Origin: Agelas oroides
Lineage: Eukaryota > Porifera > Demospongiae > Agelasida > Agelasidae
Assembly: GCA_949130485.1 (NCBI GenBank)
Contig: OX422196.1
Span: 2,112,388-2,176,387 of the forward strand
DNA: 64,000 nucleotides
Reading direction: 5' to 3'
This document shows, piece after piece, positions 60,340-64,000 of the stretch (its first letter is position 1; every line of letters begins with the position of its first letter). The translations under genes and the position numbers were made by a program. The notes beneath the pieces are model-generated. The model was not told where the DNA came from and did not search any database. It was given only the letters and a program-made list of their open reading frames with translations.

Positions 60340-61500
60340 TTCATGCCCATAGCTTCTTTATAATACGCACCTTGCATTAGTGCAACCTTTGCACCGAGCT
60401 AGGAAGAGTCGCGAATGTACGCGAATTTCCATTGACTGCACTATACTGCGCGGCAGTGGACAGTTATATTGTCCGGCCCGCACCGATTTGTGCGCCTTTT
60501 GCACCAAGAAAGGGTTTACATTTTTAAACTCTTCATTCCCATAGCTTCTTGATAATATGCACCGTGCATTAGTGCAACCTCTGTACCGAACTAGGAGGAG
60601 TCGCGAATGTACGCGAATTTCCATTGTCGGCACTAAACTGCTTTGCAGAGGACGGTGATATTGGCCGCCCCGCACCGATTTGTGCGCCTTTTGCATCGAG
60701 AAAGGGTTTACATTTTTGAACTCTTCATGCCCATAGCTTCTTTATAATATGCACCTTGCATTAGTGCAACCTTTGTACCGAGCTAGGAAGAGTCGTGAAT
60801 GTACGCAAATATCCATTGACTGCACTATACTGCGCCGCAGGGGACGGTGATATTGGCAGACCCGTACAGCTTTGTGCGCCTTTTGCACCGAGATAGTGTT
60901 TACATTTTTAAACTCTTCATGCACATAGTTTCTTGATAATATGCACCGTGCATTAGTGCAACCTCTGTACCGAACTAGGAAGAGTCGCAAATGTACGCGA
61001 ATTTCCATTGTCTGCACAATACTGCGTTGCAGGGGACTGTGATATTGGCAGGCCCGTACAGCTTTGTGCGCCTTTTGCACCGAGAAAAGGTTTACATTTT
61101 TAAACTCTTCATGCCCATAGCTTCTTTATAATACGCACCTTGCATTAGTGCAACCTTTGCACCGAGCTAGGAAGAGTCGCGAATGTACGCGAATTTCCAT
61201 TGACTGCACTATACTGCGCGGCAGTGGACAGTGATATTGTCCGGCCCGCACCGATTTGTGCGCCTTTTGCACCAGGAAAGGGTTTACATTTTTAAACTCT
61301 TCATTCCCATAGCTTCTTGATAATATGCACCGTGCATTAGTGCAACCTCTGTACCGAACTAGGAGGAGTCGCGAATGTACGCGAATTTCCATTGTCGGCA
61401 CTAAACTGCTTTGCAGAGGACGGTGATATTGGCCGCCCCGCACCGATTTGTGCGCCTTTTGCATCGAGAAAGGTTTACATTTTTGAACTCTTCATGCCCA
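60340..61500 (-). repeat. 4-monomer higher-order repeat (768-bp lag)
   Basis: The stretches 60358-60696 and 61126-61464 translate to 112 residues that differ at one position, offset exactly 768 bp. Rare variants such as CACTAAACTGCTTTGCAG recur at the same offset. Confidence 0.88.
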
Positions 61501-64000
61501 TAGCTTCTTTATAATATGCACCTTGCATTAGTGCAACCTTTGTACCGAGATAGGAAGGGTCGCGAATGTACGCGAATTTCCATTGACTGCACTATACTGC
61601 ACCGCAGTGGACGGTGATATTTGCAGGCCCGTACAGCTTTGATCGCCTTTTGCACCGAGAAAGGGTTTACATTTTTAAACACTTCATGCCCATAGCTTCT
61701 TTATAATATGCACCTTGCATTAGTGCAACCTTTGTACCGAGCTAGGAAGAGTCGCGAATGTACGCAACTTTCCATTGACTGCACTATACTGCGCATCAGG
61801 GGACGGTGATATTGGCAGGCCCGTACAGCTTTGATCGCCTTTTGCACCGAGAAAGGGTTTACATTTTTAAAGTCTTCATGCCCATACCTTCTTGATAATA
61901 TGCATCTTGCATTAGTGCAACCTTTGTACCGAGCTAGGAAGAGTCGCGAATGCACGCGAACTTTCATTGACTGCACTATACTGCACAGCAGGGGACGGTG
62001 ATATTTGCAGGCCCGTACAGCTTTTTACGCCTTTTGCACCGAGATAGGGTTTACATTTTAAAGCTCTTCATGCCCATAGTTTCTTGATAATATGGACCGT
62101 GCATTATTGCAACCTCTGTACCCAGCTAGGAAGAATCGCGAATGTACGCGAATTTCCATTGACTGCACTATACTGCGCCGCAGGGGACGGTGATAAAGGC
62201 CGTCCCGCACCAATTTTTGCGCCTTTTGCACCAAGAAAGGGTTTACATTTTTAAACTCTTCATGCCCATATCTTGTTGATAATATGCACCGTACATTTGT
62301 GCAACCTCTGTACCGAGCTAGGAAGAGTCGTGAATGTACGCAAATTTCCATTGACTGCACCATACTGCGCCGCAAGGGACGGTGATATTGGCAGGCCGGT
62401 ACAGCTTTGTTCGCCTTTTGCACCGAGAAAAGGTTTGCATTTTTAAACTCTTAATACCCATAGCTTCTTTATAATATGCACCTTGCATTAGTGCAACCTT
62501 TGTACCGAGCTTGGAAGAGTCGCGAATGTACGAGAATATCCATTGACTGCACTATACTTCGCAGCAGGGGACGGTGATATTAGCAGGCCCGTACAGCTTT
62601 GTGTGCCTTTTGCACCGAGAAAGGGTTTACAATTTTAATTTCTTCATGCCCATAGCTTCTTGATGATAAGCACCGTGCATTAGTGCAACCTCTGTACCGA
62701 GCTAGGAAGAGTCGCGAATGTACGCGAATTTCCATTGACTGCACTATACTGCGCCGCAGGGTACGGTGATATTGACAGGCCCGTACAGCTTTGTGCGCCT
62801 TATGCACCGAGAAAGGGTTTACATTTTTAAACTCTTCATGCCCATAGCTTCTTTATAATATGCACCTTGCATTAGATGCAACCTTTGTACCGAGATAAGA
62901 GGAGTCGCGAATGTACGCGAATTTCCACAGACTGCACTATACTGCGCCGTAGGGTACGGTGATATTGGCACGCCCGTACAGCTTTGTGCGCCTATTGCAC
63001 CGAGATATGGTTTACATATTTAAACTCTTCATGCCCATAGCTTCTTGATACAAAGCACCGTGCATTAGTGCAACCTCTGTACAGAGTTAGGAAGAGTCGC
63101 GAATGTACGCGAATTTCCATTGACTGCACTATACTGCGCCGCAGGGGACGGTGATATTGGCAGGCCCGTGCAGCTTTGTGCGCCTTTTGCACCGAGAAAG
63201 GGTTTACATTTTGAAACTCTTCATGCCCATAGCTTCTTTATAATACGCACCTTGCATTAATGCAACCTTTGTTCCGAGCTAGGAAGAGTCGCGAATGTAC
63301 GCGAATTTCCATTCACTGCACTATACTTCGCGGCAGTGGACAGTGATATTCGCCGGCCCGCACCGATTTGTGTGCCTTTTGCACCAATAAAGGGTTTACA
63401 TTTTTAAACACTTCATGCCCATACCTTCTTGATAATATCCACCTTGCATTAGTGCAACCTTTGTACCGCGTTGGGAAGAGTCGCGAATGTACGCGACTTT
63501 CCATTGACTGCACTATACTGCGCCGAAGGGGACGGTGATATTGACAGGCCCTTACAGCTATGTACGCCATTTGCACCGAGAAATGGTTTACATTTTTAAA
63601 CTCTTCATGTCCATAGCTTCTTTATAATATGCACCTTGCATTAGTGCAACCTTTGTACCGAGTTAGGAAGAGTCGCGAATGTACGCGAATATCCATTGAC
63701 TGTACTATACAGCGCCGCAGGGGACGGTGATATTGGCAGGCTCGCACAGCTTTGTTCGCCTTTTGCTCCGAGAAAGGGTTTACATTTTTAAACTCTTCAT
63801 GCCCATAGCTTATTGATAATATGCACCTTGCATTAGTATAACCGTTGTACCGAGTTGGGAAGAGTCGCGAATGTACGCGAATTTCCATTGACTGCATTCT
63901 ACTGCGCAGCAGGGGACGGTGATATTGGCAGACCCGTACAGCTTTGTGCGCCATTTGCACAGAGGAAGGGTTTACATTTTTAAACTCTTCATGCCCATAG

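Larger units (their letters stand above)
54800..64000 (-). repeat. 192-bp satellite array, minus orientation (segment 3)
   Basis: About 48 monomers running to the window end, sharing variants with the 40-50 kb region (GATGATAAGCACCGTG, CGCAACTTTCC, CATTAGATGCAACC, TTCGCCGGCCCGCACC). Minus-strand open frames up to 304 codons (59398-60312) follow the 64-residue satellite period. No gene is supported in this stretch. Confidence 0.95.

Noticed and set aside
1-64000. CRISPR array or direct-repeat/spacer structure
   Set aside because: The repeat is continuous 192-bp satellite without unique spacers, and the LINEs show a eukaryotic genome.
1-64000. Hammerhead ribozyme or tRNA-derived (A/B box) origin of the satellite
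   Set aside because: I did not see the CUGAUGA core in the monomer on either strand, nor a convincing B-box; I found no support for either.

Overview
This window is eukaryotic, non-coding and dominated by one tandem satellite DNA. The basic monomer is 192 bp. It fills roughly 56 of the 64 kb (about 290 copies by length) and is broken only by two non-LTR retrotransposons (LINEs), one of which carries a small DNA transposon. No host gene, rRNA, tRNA or bacterial-type feature is visible. An invertebrate animal genome is the most likely source, judging by a CR1/L2-like LINE with a PHD-finger ORF1, a second endonuclease-RT LINE with a trinucleotide tail, and a TTAA-flanked piggyBac-like MITE. I cannot name the species. 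A nucleosome-sized satellite with higher-order repeats suggests centromeric or pericentromeric heterochromatin; this is inference.

Layout. 1-975: a divergent satellite subfamily in plus orientation. 976-3440: the main subfamily, still plus, joined through one composite 217-bp monomer. About 3441: an inversion; every later monomer is in minus orientation. 3441-11497: minus satellite with local duplications at lags 192, 579 and 768 bp. 11498-15134: a 5'-truncated LINE on the plus strand with a decayed endonuclease/reverse transcriptase gene, split by a 613-bp piggyBac-like MITE (11550-12162) and ending in (ATT)11. 15135-50418: minus satellite with clear higher-order structure (2109-bp 11-mer, 3072-bp spaced 16-mer, 1151-bp 6-mer, 768-bp 4-mers). 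50419-54799: an apparently intact LINE on the minus strand with ORF1 (PHD finger, coiled coil, RRM-like region) and ORF2 (APE endonuclease plus RT), in the same frame and separated by one UGA-CUA stop. 54800-64000: minus satellite containing segments duplicated from the 40-48 kb region.

The satellite is 64 codons long and has one frame without a stop, so it creates long open frames (up to 991 codons) that I interpret as satellite and not genes. The most unusual observations are the stop-codon junction between the two LINE ORFs with no usable AUG after it, the matches between both LINE tails and AAT/ATT trinucleotides in the satellite, the twin perfect 20-bp palindromes of the MITE, and the layered duplication history of the array.
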